Source of the DNA: Cylicocyclus nassatus
Lineage: Eukaryota; Nematoda; Chromadorea; Rhabditida; Strongylidae
NCBI GenBank assembly: GCA_958299035.1
Contig: CATQJL010000001.1
Location: 77,521,594 to 77,585,593 of the forward strand
Reading direction: 5' to 3'
Length of the DNA: 64,000 nucleotides
Shown here piece by piece: positions 15,040 to 29,120 of this stretch (position 1 is the first letter of the stretch; the number at the start of each line of letters is the position of its first letter). The notes under the pieces were generated by a model, which had not been told where the DNA came from, did no database searches, and was given only the letters and a program-made list of their open reading frames with translations. The position numbers were made by a program, and so were the translations under genes.

Positions 15040-18000
15040 GCTCGTAGGTCTTGACACTCGCTCGTAGGCCTTGACACTCACTCGTAGGCCTTGACACTCG
15101 CTCGTAAGCCTTGACACTCGCTCGTAGGCCTTGACACTCACTCGTAGGCCTTGACACTCACTCGTAGGCCTTGACACTCGCTCGTAGGCCTTGACACTCG
15201 CTCGTAAGCCTTGACACTCGCTCGTAGGCCTTGACACTCACTCGTAGGCCTTGACACTCACTCGTAAGCCTTGACACTCGCTCGTAGGCCTTGACACTCG
15301 CTCGTAGGCCTTGACACTCCCTCGTAAGCCTTGACACTCGCTCGTAGGCCTTGACACTCGCTCGTAGGCCTTGACACTCGCTCGTAGGCCTTGACACTCA
15401 CTCGTAGGCCTTGACACTCGCTCGTAGGCCTTGACACTCGCTCGTAGGCCTTGACACTCACTCGTAGGCCTTGACACTCGCTCGTAGGCCTTGACACTCG
15501 CTCGTAGGCTTTGACACTCGCTCGTAGGCCTTGACACTCGCTCGTAGGCCTTGACACTCGCTCGTAGGCCTTGACACTTACTCGTAGGCCTTGACACTCG
15601 CTCGTAGGCCTTGACACTCGCTCGTAGGCCTTGACACTCACTCGTAGGCCTTGACACTCACTCGTAAGCCTTGACACTCGCTCGTAGGCCTTGACACTCA
15701 TTCGTAGGCCTTGACACTCATTCGTAGGCCTTGACACTCACTCGTAGGCTTTGACACTCGCTCGTAGGCCTTGACACTCGCTCGTAGGCCTTGACACTCG
15801 CTCGTAGGCTTTGACACTCACTCGTAGGCCTTGACACTCGCTCGTAGGCCTTGACACTCGCTCGTAGGCCTTGACACTCACTCGTAGGCCTTGACACTCA
15901 CTCGTAGGCCTTGACACTCGCTCGTAGGCCTTGACACTCGCTCGTAGGCCACACTCGCTCGTAGGCCTTGACACTCACTCGTAGGCCTTGACACTCGCTC
16001 GTAGGCCTTGACACTCACTCGTAGGCCTTGACACTCGCTCGTAGGCATTGACACTCGCTCGTAGGCCTTGACACTCGCTCGTAGGCCTTGACACTCGCTC
16101 GTAGGCCACACTCGCTCGTAGGCCTTGACACTCGCTCGTAGGCCTTGACAATCGCTCGTAGGCCTTGACACTCACTCGTAATCCTTGGCACTCACTCGTA
16201 AGCCTTGACACTCGCTCGTAGGCCTTGACACTCGCTCGTAGGCCTTGACACTCGCTCGTAGGCCTTGACACTCACTCGTAAGCCTTGACACTCGCTCGTA
16301 GGCCTTGACACTCGCTCGTAGGCCTTGACACTCGCTCGTAGGCCTTGACACTCGCTCGTAGGCCTTGACACTCGCTCGTAGGCCTTGACACTCGCTCGTA
16401 GGCCTTGACACTCACTCGTAGGCCTTGACACTCGCTCGTAGGCCTTGACACTCGCTCGTAGGCCTTGACACTCGCTCGTAGGCTTTGACACTCACTCGTA
16501 GGCCTTGACACTCGCTCGTAGGCCTTGACACTCGCTCGTAGGCCTTGACACTCACTCGTAGGCCTTGACACTCGCTCGTAGGCCTTGACACTCGCTCGTA
16601 GGCCTTGACACTCACTCGTAAGCCTTGACACTCGCTCGTAGGCCTTGACACTCGCTCGTAGGCCTTGACACTCGCTCGTAGGCCTTGACACTCACTCGTA
16701 GGCCTTGACACTCGCTCGTAGGCCTTGACACTCGCTCGTAGGCCTTGACACTCACTCGTAGGCCTTGACACTCACTCGTAAGCCTTGACACTCGCTCGTA
16801 GGCCTTGACACTCACTCGTAGGCCTTGACACTCGCTCGTAGGCCTTGACACTCGCTCGTAGGCCTTGACACTCACTCGTAAGCCTTGACACTCGCTCGTA
16901 GGTCTTGACACTCGCTCGTAGGCCTTGACACTCACTCGTAGGCCTTGACACTCGCTCGTAAGCCTTGACACTCGCTCGTAGGCCTTGACACTCACTCGTA
17001 GGCCTTGACACTCACTCGTAGGCCTTGACACTCGCTCGTAGGCCTTGACACTCGCTCGTAAGCCTTGACACTCGCTCGTAGGCCTTGACACTCACTCGTA
17101 GGCCTTGACACTCACTCGTAAGCCTTGACACTCGCTCGTAGGCCTTGACACTCGCTCGTAGGCCTTGACACTCCCTCGTAAGCCTTGACACTCGCTCGTA
17201 GGCCTTGACACTCGCTCGTAGGCCTTGACACTCGCTCGTAGGCCTTGACACTCACTCGTAGGCCTTGACACTCGCTCGTAGGCCTTGACACTCGCTCGTA
17301 GGCCTTGACACTCACTCGTAGGCCTTGACACTCGCTCGTAGGCCTTGACACTCGCTCGTAGGCTTTGACACTCGCTCGTAGGCCTTGACACTCGCTCGTA
17401 GGCCTTGACACTCGCTCGTAGGCCTTGACACTTACTCGTAGGCCTTGACACTCGCTCGTAGGCCTTGACACTCGCTCGTAGGCCTTGACACTCACTCGTA
17501 GGCCTTGACACTCACTCGTAAGCCTTGACACTCGCTCGTAGGCCTTGACACTCATTCGTAGGCCTTGACACTCATTCGTAGGCCTTGACACTCACTCGTA
17601 GGCTTTGACACTCGCTCGTAGGCCTTGACACTCGCTCGTAGGCCTTGACACTCGCTCGTAGGCTTTGACACTCACTCGTAGGCCTTGACACTCGCTCGTA
17701 GGCCTTGACACTCGCTCGTAGGCCTTGACACTCACTCGTAGGCCTTGACACTCACTCGTAGGCCTTGACACTCGCTCGTAGGCCTTGACACTCGCTCGTA
17801 GGCCACACTCGCTCGTAGGCCTTGACACTCACTCGTAGGCCTTGACACTCGCTCGTAGGCCTTGACACTCACTCGTAGGCCTTGACACTCGCTCGTAGGC
17901 ATTGACACTCGCTCGTAGGCCTTGACACTCGCTCGTAGGCCTTGACACTCGCTCGTAGGCCACACTCGCTCGTAGGCCTTGACACTCGCTCGTAGGCCTT

Positions 18001-18747
18001 GACAATCGCTCGTAGGCCTTGACACTCACTCGTAATCCTTGGCACTCACTCGTAAGCCTTGACACTCGCTCGTAGGCCTTGACACTCGCTCGTAGGCCTT
18101 GACACTCGCTCGTAGGCCTTGACACTCACTCGTAAGCCTTGACACTCGCTCGTAGGCCTTGACACTCGCTCGTAGGCCTTGACACTCGCTCGTAGGCCTT
18201 GACACTCGCTCGTAGGCCTTGACACTCGCTCGTAGGCCTTGACACTCGCTCGTAGGCCTTGACACTCACTCGTAGGCCTTGACACTCGCTCGTAGGCCTT
18301 GACACTCGCTCGTAGGCCTTGACACTCGCTCGTAGGCTTTGACACTCACTCGTAGGCCTTGACACTCGCTCGTAGGCCTTGACACTCGCTCGTAGGCCTT
18401 GACACTCACTCGTAGGCCTTGACACTCGCTCGTAGGCCTTGACACTCGCTCGTAGGCCTTGACACTCACTCGTAAGCCTTGACACTCGCTCGTAGGCCTT
18501 GACACTCGCTCGTAGGCCTTGACACTCGCTCGTAGGCCTTGACACTCACTCGTAGGCCTTGACACTCGCTCGTAGGCCTTGACACTCGCTCGTAGGCCTT
18601 GACACTCACTCGTAGGCCTTGACACTCACTCGTAAGCCTTGACACTCGCTCGTAGGCCTTGACACTCACTCGTAGGCCTTGACACTCGCTCGTAGGCCTT
18701 GACACTCGCTCGTAGGCCTTGACACTCACTCGTAAGCCTTGACACTC
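15040..18747. repeat. Tandem duplication of a 93-monomer block (1,854 bp)
   Basis: Copy 1 (about 15040-16893) and copy 2 (about 16894-18747) are adjacent and match monomer by monomer at an offset of 1,854 bp. Each holds two 17-mers, which accounts for 93 x 20 minus 6. Markers include the AGGTCTTG unit (15047 and 16901), the CTCCCTCG unit near 15318 and 17172, and the AATCCTTGG unit near 16180 and 18034. The match ends where the next AGGTCTTG would be expected. Confidence 0.9.
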
Positions 18748-21060
18748 GCTCGTAGGCCTTGACACTCGCTCGTAGGCCTTGACACTCGCTCGTAGGCCTT
18801 GACACTCGCTCGTAGGCCTTGACACTCGCTCGTAGGCCTTGACACTCACTCGTAGGCTTTGACACTGACTCGTAGGCCTTGACACTCGCTCGTAGGCCTT
18901 GACACTCGCTCGTAGGCCTTGACACTCGCTCGTAGGCCTTGACACTCACTCGTAGGCCTTGACACTCGCTCGTAGGCCTTGACACTCGCTCGTAGGCCTT
19001 GACACTCGCTCGTAGGCCTTGACACTCGCTCGTAGGCCTTGACACTCGCTCGTAGGCCTTGACACTCGCTCGTAGGCCTTGACACTCGCTCGTAGGCCTT
19101 GACACTCGCTCGTAGGCTTTGACACTCACTCGTAGGCCTTGACACTCGCTCGTAGGCCTTGACACTCGCTCGTAGGCCTTGACACTCACTCGTAGGCCTT
19201 GACACTCGCTCGTAGGCCTTGACACTCGCTCGTAGGCCTTGACACTCACTCGTAGGCCTTGACACTCGCTCGTAGGCCTTGACACTCGCTCGTAGGCCTT
19301 GACACTCACTCGTAGGCCTTGACACTCGCTCGTAGGCCTTGACACTCGCTCGTAGGCCTTGACACTCGCTCGTAGGCCTTGACACTCGCTCGTAGGCCTT
19401 GACACTCACTCGTAGGCTTTGACACTCGCTCGTAGGCCTTGACACTCGCTCGTAGGCCTTGACACTCGCTCGTAGGCTTTGACACTCACTCGTAGGCCTT
19501 GACACTCACTCGTAGGCCTTGACACTCGCTCGTAGGCTTTGACACTCGCTCGTAGGCCTTGACACTCGCTCGTAGGCCTTGACACTCGCTCGTAGGCTTT
19601 GACACTCACTCGTAGGCCTTGACACTCGCTCGTAGGCCTTGACACTCGCTCGTAGGCCTTGACACTCACTCGTAGGCCTTGACACTCACTCGTAGGCCTT
19701 GACACTCACTCGTAGGCCTTGACACTCACTCGTAGGCCTTGACACTCGCTCGTAGGCCTTGACACTCACTCGTAGGCCTTGACATTCACTCGTAGGCCTT
19801 GACACTCGCTCGTAGGCCTTGACACTCGCTCGTAGGCCTTCACACTCACTCGTAGGCTTTGACACTGACTCGTAGGCCTTGACACTCGCTCGTAGGCCTT
19901 GACACTCATTCGTAGGCCTTGACACTCACTCGTAGGCCTTGACACTCACTCGTAGGCCTTGACACTCACTCGTAGGCCTTGACACTCGCTCGTAGGCCTT
20001 GACACTCGCTCGTAGGCCTTGACACTCGCTCGTAGGCCTTGACACTCACTCGTAGGCCTTGACACTCGCTCGTAGGCCTTGACACTCGCTCGTAGGCCTT
20101 GACACTCGCTCGTAGGCCTTGACACTCGCTCGTAGGCCTTGACACTCACTCGTAGGCTTTGACACTGACTCGTAGGCCTTGACACTCGCTCGTAGGCCTT
20201 GACACTCGCTCGTAGGCCTTGACACTCGCTCGTAGGCCTTGACACTCACTCGTAGGCCTTGACACTCGCTCGTAGGCCTTGACACTTGCTCGTAGGCCTT
20301 GACACTCGCTCGTAGGCCTTGACACTCGCTCGTAGGCCTTGACACTCGCTCGTAGGCCTTGACACTCGCTCGTAGGCCTTGACACTCGCTCGTAGGCCTT
20401 GACACTCGCTCGTAGGCTTTGACACTCACTCGTAGGCCTTGACACTCGCTCGTAGGCCTTGACACTCGCTCGTAGGCCTTGACACTCACTCGTAGGCCTT
20501 GACACTCGCTCGTAGGCCTTGACACTCGCTCGTAGGCCTTGACACTCACTCGTAGGCCTTGACACTCGCTCGTAGGCCTTGACACTCGCTCGTAGGCCTT
20601 GACACTCACTCGTAGGCCTTGACACTCGCTCGTAGGCCTTGACACTCGCTCGTAGGCCTTGACACTCGCTCGTAGGCCTTGACACTCGCTCGTAGGCCTT
20701 GACACTCACTCGTAGGCTTTGACACTCGCTCGTAGGCCTTGACACTCGCTCGTAGGCCTTGACACTCGCTCGTAGGCTTTGACACTCACTCGTAGGCCTT
20801 GACACTCACTCGTAGGCCTTGACACTCGCTCGTAGGCTTTGACACTCGCTCGTAGGCCTTGACACTCGCTCGTAGGCCTTGACACTCGCTCGTAGGCTTT
20901 GACACTCACTCGTAGGCCTTGACACTCGCTCGTAGGCCTTGACACTCGCTCGTAGGCCTTGACACTCACTCGTAGGCCTTGACACTCACTCGTAGGCCTT
21001 GACACTCACTCGTAGGCCTTGACACTCACTCGTAGGCCTTGACACTCGCTCGTAGGCCTT
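18745..21060. repeat. Segmental duplication in the array, offset 1,300 bp (65 monomers)
   Basis: The sequence from about 18745-19760 recurs at 20045-21060. The GGCTTTGACACTGACTCG marker at 18851 recurs at 20151, and the run of A/G states and GGCTTTG units stays in register. One visible private substitution (GACACTTGCTCG at 20281) separates the copies, which suggests a recent event. Confidence 0.85.
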
Positions 21061-23900
21061 GACACTCACTCGTAGGCCTTGACACTCGCTCGTAGGCCTT
21101 GACACTCGCTCGTAGGCCTTGACACTCGCTCGTAGGCCTTGACACTCACTCGTAGGCTTTGACACTGACTCGTAGGCCTTGACACTCGCTCGTAGGCCTT
21201 GACACTCGCTCGTAGGCCTTGACACTCACTCGTAGGCCTTGACACTCACTCGTAGGCCTTGACACTCGCTCGTAGGCCTTGACACTCGCTCGTAGGCCTT
21301 GACACTCGCTCGTAGGCCTTGACACTCGCTCGTAGGCCTTGACACTCGCTCGTAGGCCTTGACACTCGCTCGTAGGCCTTGACACTCGCTCGTAGGCCTT
21401 GACACTCGCTCGTAGGCCTTGACACTCGCTCGTAGGCCTTGACACTCACTCGTAGGCCTTGACACTCGCTCGTAGGCCTTGACACTCACTCGTAGGCCTT
21501 GACACTCGCTCGTAGGCCTTGACACTCGCTCGTAGGCCTTGACACTCACTCGTAGGCCTTGACACTCGCTCGTAGGCCTTGACACTCTCTCGTAGGCCTT
21601 GACACTCACTCGTAAGCCTTGACACTCGCTCGTAGGCCTTGACACTCGCTCGTAGGCCTTGACATTCGCTCGTAGGCCTTGACACTCGCTCGTAGGCCTT
21701 GACACTCGCTCGTAGGCCTTGACACTCGCTCGTAGGCTTTGACACTCGCTCGTAGGCCTTGACACTCACTCGTAGGCCTTGACACTCGCTCGTAGGCCTT
21801 GACACTCACTCGTAGGCTTTGACACTGACTCGTAGGCCTTGACACTCGCTCGTAGGCCTTGACACTCGCTCGTAGGCCTTGACACTCGCTCGTAGGCCTT
21901 GACACTCACTCGTAGGCCTTGACACTCGCTCGTAGGCCTTGACACTCGCTCGTAGGCCTTGACACTCGCTCGTAGGCCTTGACACTCGCTCGTAGGCCTT
22001 GACACTCGCTCGTAGGCCTTGACACTCGCTCGTAGGCCTTGACACTCGCTCGTAGGCCTTGACACTCGCTCGTAGGCTTTGACACTCACTCGTAGGCCTT
22101 GACACTCGCTCGTAGGCTTTGACACTCACTCGTAGGCCTTGACACTCGCTCGTAGGCCTTGACACTCGCTCGTAGGCCTTGACACTCACTCGTAGGCCTT
22201 GACACTCGCTCGTAGGCCTTGACACTCGCTCGTAGGCCTTGACACTCACTCGTAAGCCTTGACACTCGCTCGTAGGCCTTGACACTCGCTCGTAGGCCTT
22301 GACATTCGCTCGTAGGCCTTGACACTCGCTCGTAGGCCTTGACACTCGCTCGTAGGCCTTGACACTCGCTCGTAGGCCTTGACACTCGCTCGTAGGCCTT
22401 GACACTCACTCGTAGGCCTTGACACTCGCTCGTAGGCCTTGACACTCACTCGTAGGCTTTGACACTCGCTCGTAGGCCTTGACACTCGCTCGTAGGCCTT
22501 GACACTCGCTCGTAGGCTTTGACACTCACTCGTAGGCCTTGACACTCGCTCGTAGGCCTTGACACTCGCTCGTAGGCCTTGACACTCACTCGTAGGCCTT
22601 GACACTCACTCGTAGGCCTTGACACTCACTCGTAGGCCTTGACACTCACTCGTAGGCCTTGACAATCGCTCGTAGGCCTTGACACTCACTCGTAGGCCTT
22701 GACACTCACTCGTAGGCCTTGACACTCGCTCGTAGGCCTTGACACTCGCTCGTAGGCCTTCACACTCACTCGTAGGCTTTGACACTGACTCGTAGGCCTT
22801 GACACTCGCTCGTAGGCCTTGACACTCATTCGTAGGCCTTGACACTCACTCGTAGGCCTTGACACTCACTCGTAGGCCTTGACACTCACTCGTAGGCTTT
22901 GACACTGACTCGTAGGCCTTGACACTCGCTCGTAGGCCTTGACACTCGCTCGTAGGCCTTGACACTCGCTCGTAGGCCTTGACACTCACTCGTAGGCCTT
23001 GACACTCGCTCGTAGGCCTTGACACTCGCTCGTAGGCCTTGACACTCGCTCGTAGGCCTTGACACTCGCTCGTAGGCCTTGACACTCGCTCGTAGGCTTT
23101 GACACTCGCTCGTAGGCCTTGACACTCACTCGTAGGCCTTGACACTCGCTCGTAGGCCTTGACACTCGCTCGTAGGCCTTGACACTCACTCGTAAGCCTT
23201 GACACTCGCTCGTAGGCCTTGACACTCGCTCGTAGGCCTTGACATTCGCTCGTAGGCCTTGACACTCGCTCGTAGGCCTTGACACTCACTCGTAGGCCTT
23301 GACACTCACTCGTAGGCCTTGACACTCGCTCGTAGGCCTTGACACTTACTCGTAGGCCTTGACACTCACTCGTAGGCCTTGACACTCGCTCGTAGGCCTT
23401 GACACTCGCTCGTAGGCCTTGACACTCGCTCGTAGGCCTTGACACTCGCTCGTAGGCCTTGACACTCACTCGTAGGCCTTGACACTCACTCGTAAGCCTT
23501 GACACTCGCTCGTAGGCCTTGACACTTACTCGTAGGCCTTGACACTCGCTCGTAGGCCTTGACACTCGCTCGTAGGCCTTGACACTCACTCGTAGGCCTT
23601 GACACTCGCTCGTAGGCCTTGACACTCGCTCGTAGGCTTTGACACTCACTCGTAGGCCTTGACACTCGCTCGTAGGCCTTGACACTCGCTCGTAGGCCTT
23701 GACACTGACTCGTAGGCCTTGACACTCGCTCGTAGGCCTTGACACTCGCTCGTAGGCCTTGACACTCACTCGTAGGCCTTGACACTCGCTCGTAGGCCTT
23801 GACACTTACTCGTAGGCATTGACACTCGCTCGTAGGCCTTGACACTCGCTCGTAGGCCTTGACACTCGCTCGTAGGCCTTCACACTCACTCGTAGGCTTT

Positions 23901-23913
23901 GACACTAGGCCTT
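23901..23913. repeat. Truncated monomer, 7-bp internal deletion
   Basis: GACACT joins directly to AGGCCTTGAC, losing CGCTCGT. This is the only unit in the array with this lesion, so it has not been spread by duplication and is probably young or an assembly or PCR error. Confidence 0.8.
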
Positions 23914-25440
23914 GACACTCGCTCGTAGGCCTTGACACTCACTCGTAGGCCTTGACACTCGCTCGTAGGCATTGACACTCGCTCGTAGGCCTTGACACTC
24001 GCTCGTAGGCCTTGACACTCGCTCGTAGGCCTTGACACTCATTCGTAGGCCTTGACACTCACTCGTAGGCCTTGACACTCACTCGTAGGCCTTGACACTC
24101 GCTCGTAGGCCTTGACACTCGCTCGTAGGCCTTCACACTCACTCGTAGGCTTTGACACTGACTCGTAGGCCTTGACACTCGCTCGTAGGCCTTGACACTC
24201 ATTCGTAGGCCTTGACACTCACTCGTAGGCCTTGACACTCACTCGTAGGCCTTGACACTCACTCGTAGGCTTTGACACTGACTCGTAGGCCTTGACACTC
24301 GCTCGTAGGCCTTGACACTCGCTCGTAGGCCTTGACACTCGCTCGTAGGCCTTGACACTCACTCGTAGGCCTTGACACTCGCTCGTAGGCCTTGACACTC
24401 GCTCGTAGGCCTTGACACTCGCTCGTAGGCCTTGACACTCGCTCGTAGGCCTTGACACTCGCTCGTAGGCTTTGACACTCGCTCGTAGGCCTTGACACTC
24501 ACTCGTAGGCCTTGACACTCGCTCGTAGGCCTTGACACTCACTCGTAGGCCTTGACACTCGCTCGTAGGCCTTGACACTTACTCGTAGGCCTTGACACTC
24601 GCTCGTAGGCCTTGACACTCGCTCGTAGGCCTTGACACTCACTCGTAGGCCTTGACACTCACTCGTAAGCCTTGACACTCGCTCGTAGGCCTTGACACTC
24701 ATTCGTAGGCCTTGACACTCATTCGTAGGCCTTGACACTCACTCGTAAGCCTTGACACTCACTCGTAGGCCTTGACACTCACTCGTAGGCTTTGACACTG
24801 ACTCGTAGGCCTTGACACTCGCTCGTAGGCCTTGACACTCGCTCGTAGGCCTTGACACTCGCTCGTAGGCCTTGACACTCACTCGTAGGCCTTGACACTC
24901 ACTCGTAAGCCTTGACACTCGCTCGTAGGCCTTGACACTCACTCGTAGGCCTTGACACTCGCTCGTAGGCCTTGACACTCACTCGTAAGCCTTGACACTC
25001 GCTCGTAGGCCTTGACACTCACTCGTAGGCCTTGACACTCGCTCGTAGGCCTTGACACTCGCTCGTAGGCCTTGACACTCACTCGTAAGCCTTGACACTC
25101 GCTCGTAGGCCTTGACACTCGCTCGTAGGCCTTGACACTCGCTCGTAGGCCTTGACACTCACTCGTAGGCCTTGACACTCGCTCGTAGGCCTTGACACTC
25201 GCTCGTAGGCCTTGACACTCACTCGTAGGCCTTGACACTCGCTCGTAGGCCTTGACACTCGCTCGTAGGCCTTGACACTCGCTCGTAGGCCTTGACACTC
25301 GCTCGTAGGCCTTGACACTCGCTCGTAGGCCTTGACACTCGCTCGTAGGCCTTGACACTCGCTCGTAGGCTTTGACACTCACTCGTAGGCCTTGACACTC
25401 GCTCGTAGGCCTTGACACTCGCTCGTAGGCCTTGACACTC

Positions 25441-27220
25441 ACTCGTAGGCCTCGACACTCGCTCGTAGGCCTTGACACTCGCTCGTAGGCCTTGACACTC
25501 ACTCGTAAGCCTTGACACTCGCTCGTAGGCCTTGACACTCGCTCGTAGGCCTTGACATTCGCTCGTAGGCCTTGACACTCGCTCGTAGGCCTTGACACTC
25601 GCTCGTAGGCCTTGACACTCGCTCGTAGGCCTTGACACTCGCTCGTAGGCCTTGACACTCACTCGTAGGCCTTGACACTCACTCGTAGGCCTTGACACTC
25701 GCTCGTAGGCCTTGACACTCGCTCGTAGGCCTTGACACTCGCTCGTAGGCCTTGACACTCGCTCGTAGGCCTTGACACTCACTCGTAGGCCTTGACACTC
25801 ACTCGTAAGCCCTGACACTCGCTCGTAGGCCTTGACACTTACTCGTAGGCCTTGACACTCGCTCGTAGGCCTTGACACTCGCTCGTAGGCTTTGACACTC
25901 ACTCGTAGGCCTTGACACTCGCTCGTAGGCCTTGACACTCGCTCGTAGGCCTTGACACTCACTCGTAGGCCTTGACACTCACTCGTAAGCCTTGACACTC
26001 GCTCGTAGGCCTTGACACTCACTCGTAGGCCTTGACACTCGCTCGTAGGCCTTGACACTCGCTCGTAGGCCTTGACACTCACTCGTAAGCCTTGACACTC
26101 GCTCGTAGGCCTTGACACTCGCTCGTAGGCCTTGACACTCGCTCGTAGGCCTTGACACTCGCTCGTAGGCCTTGACACTCACTCGTAGGCCTTGACACTC
26201 GCTCGTAGGCCTTGACACTCGCTCGTAGGCCTTGACACTCACTCGTAAGCCTTGACACTCGCTCGTAGGCCTTGACACTCGCTCGTAGGCCTTGACATTC
26301 GCTCGTAGGCCTTGACACTCGCTCGTAGGCCTTGACACTCGCTCGTAGGCCTTGACACTCGCTCGTAGGCCTTGACACTCGCTCGTAGGCCTTGACACTC
26401 GCTCGTAGGCCTTGACACTCACTCGTAGGCCTTGACACTCGCTCGTAGGCCTTGACACTCGCTCGTAGGCCTTGACACTCACTCGTAGGCCTTGACACTC
26501 GCTCGTAGGCCTTGACACTCGCTCGTAGGCCTTGACACTCACTCGTAGGCCTTGACACTCACTCGTAAGCCTTGACACTCGCTCGTAGGCCTTGACACTC
26601 ACTCGTAGGCCTTGACACTCGCTCGTAGGCCTTGACACTCGCTCGTAGGCCTTGACACTCGCTCGTAGGCCTTGACACTCGCTCGTAGGCCTTGACACTC
26701 GCTCGTAGGCCTTGACACTCGCTCGTAGGCCTTGACACTCGCTCGTAGGCCTTGACACTCGCTCGTAGGCCTTGACACTCGCTCGTAGGCTTTGACACTC
26801 ACTCGTAGGCCTTGACACTCGCTCGTAGGCCTTGACACTCGCTCGTAGGCCTTGACACTCACTCGTAGGCCTCGACACTCGCTCGTAGGCCTTGACACTC
26901 GCTCGTAGGCCTTGACACTCACTCGTAAGCCTTGACACTCGCTCGTAGGCCTTGACACTCGCTCGTAGGCCTTGACATTCGCTCGTAGGCCTTGACACTC
27001 GCTCGTAGGCCTTGACACTCGCTCGTAGGCCTTGACACTCGCTCGTAGGCCTTGACACTCGCTCGTAGGCCTTGACACTCACTCGTAGGCCTTGACACTC
27101 ACTCGTAGGCCTTGACACTCGCTCGTAGGCCTTGACACTCGCTCGTAGGCCTTGACACTCGCTCGTAGGCCTTGACACTCACTCGTAGGCCTTGACACTC
27201 ACTCGTAAGCCCTGACACTC
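25441..27220. repeat. Segmental duplication in the array, offset about 1,420 bp (71 monomers)
   Basis: Two otherwise rare units recur. CTCGACACTC at 25451 recurs at 26871 (offset 1,420), and AAGCCCTGACACTC at about 25807 recurs at 27207 (offset 1,400). The one-monomer change in offset between the markers shows that one copy lost or gained a unit after duplication. Confidence 0.8.
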
Positions 27221-29120
27221 GCTCGTAGGCCTTGACACTTACTCGTAGGCCTTGACACTCGCTCGTAGGCCTTGACACTCGCTCGTAGGCCTTGACACTC
27301 ACTCGTAGGCCTTGACACTCGCTCGTAGGCCTTGACACTCGCTCGTAGGCCTTGACACTCACTCGTAGGCCTTGACACTCACTCGTAAGCCTTGACACTC
27401 GCTCGTAGGCCTTGACACTCACTCGTAGGCCTTGACACTCGCTCGTAGGCCTTGACACTCGCTCGTAGGCCTTGACACTCACTCGTAAGCCTTGACACTC
27501 GCTCGTAGGCCTTGACACTCGCTCGTAGGCCTTGACACTCGCTCGTAGGCCTTGACACTCACTCGTAGGCCTTGACACTCGCTCGTAGGCCTTGACACTC
27601 GCTCGTAGGCCTTGACACTCACTCGTAGGCCTTGACACTCGCTCGTAGGCCTTGACACTCGCTCGTAGGCCTTGACACTCGCTCGTAGGCTTTGACACTC
27701 ACTCGTAGGCCTTGACACTCGCTCGTAGGCCTTGACACTCACTCGTAGGCCTTGACACTCGCTCGTAGGCCTTGACACTCGCTCGTAGGCCTTGACACTC
27801 ACTCGTAGGCCTTGACACTCGCTCGTAGGCCTTGACACTCGCTCGTAGGCCTTGACACTCACTCGTAAGCCTTGACACTCGCTCGTAGGCCTTGACACTC
27901 GCTCGTAGGCCTTGACACTCGCTCGTAGGCCTTGACACTCGCTCGTAGGCCTTGACACTCGCTCGTAGGCCTTGACACTCGCTCGTAGGCCTTGACACTC
28001 GCTCGTAGGCCTTGACACTCGCTCGTAGGCCTTGACACTCGCTCGTAGGCCTTGACACTCGCTCGTAGGCCTTGACACTCACTCGTAGGCCTTGACACTC
28101 GCTCGTAGGCCTTGACACTTACTCGTAGGCCTTGACACTCGCTCGTAGGCCTTGACACTCGCTCGTAGGCCTTGACACTCACTCGTAGGCCTTGACACTC
28201 GCTCGTAGGCCTTGACACTCGCTCGTAGGCCTTGACACTCATTCGTAGGCCTTGACACTCATTCGTAGGCCTTGACACTCACTCGTAGGCTTTGACACTC
28301 GCTCGTAGGCTTTGACACTCACTCGTAGGCCTTGACACTCGCTCGTAGGCCTTGACACTCGCTCGTAGGCCTTGACACTCACTCGTAGGCCTTGACATTC
28401 ACTCGTAGGCCTTGACACTTACTCGTAGGCCTTGACACTCGCTCGTAGGCCTTGACACTCGCTCGTAGGCCTTGACACTCACTCGTAGGCCTTGACACTC
28501 ACTCGTAAGCCTTGACACTCGCTCGTAGGCCTTGACACTCATTCGTAGGCCTTGACACTCATTCGTAGGCCTTGACACTCACTCGTAGGCTTTGACACTC
28601 GCTCGTAGGCTTTGACACTCACTCGTAGGCCTTGACACTCGCTCGTAGGCCTTGACACTCGCTCGTAGGCCTTGACACTTACTCGTAGGCCTTGACACTC
28701 ACTCGTAGGCCTTGACACTCGCTCGTAGGCCTTGACACTCACTCGTAGGCCTTGACACTCGCTCGTAGGCCTTGACACTCACTCGTAGGCCTTGACACTC
28801 GCTCGTAAGCCTTGACACTCGCTCGTAGGCCTTGACACTCGCTCGTAGGCCTTGACACTCGCTCGTAGGCCTTGACACTCACTCGTAGGCCTTGACACTC
28901 ACTCGTAAGCCTTGACACTCGCTCGTAGGCCTTGACACTCACTCGTAGGCCTTGACACTCGCTCGTAGGCCTTGACACTCGCTCGTAGGCCTTGACACTC
29001 ACTCGTAAGCCTTGACACTCGCTCGTAGGCCTTGACACTCGCTCGTAGGCCTTGACACTCGCTCGTAGGCCTTGACACTCGCTCGTAGGCTTTGACACTC
29101 ACTCGTAGGCCTTGACACTC

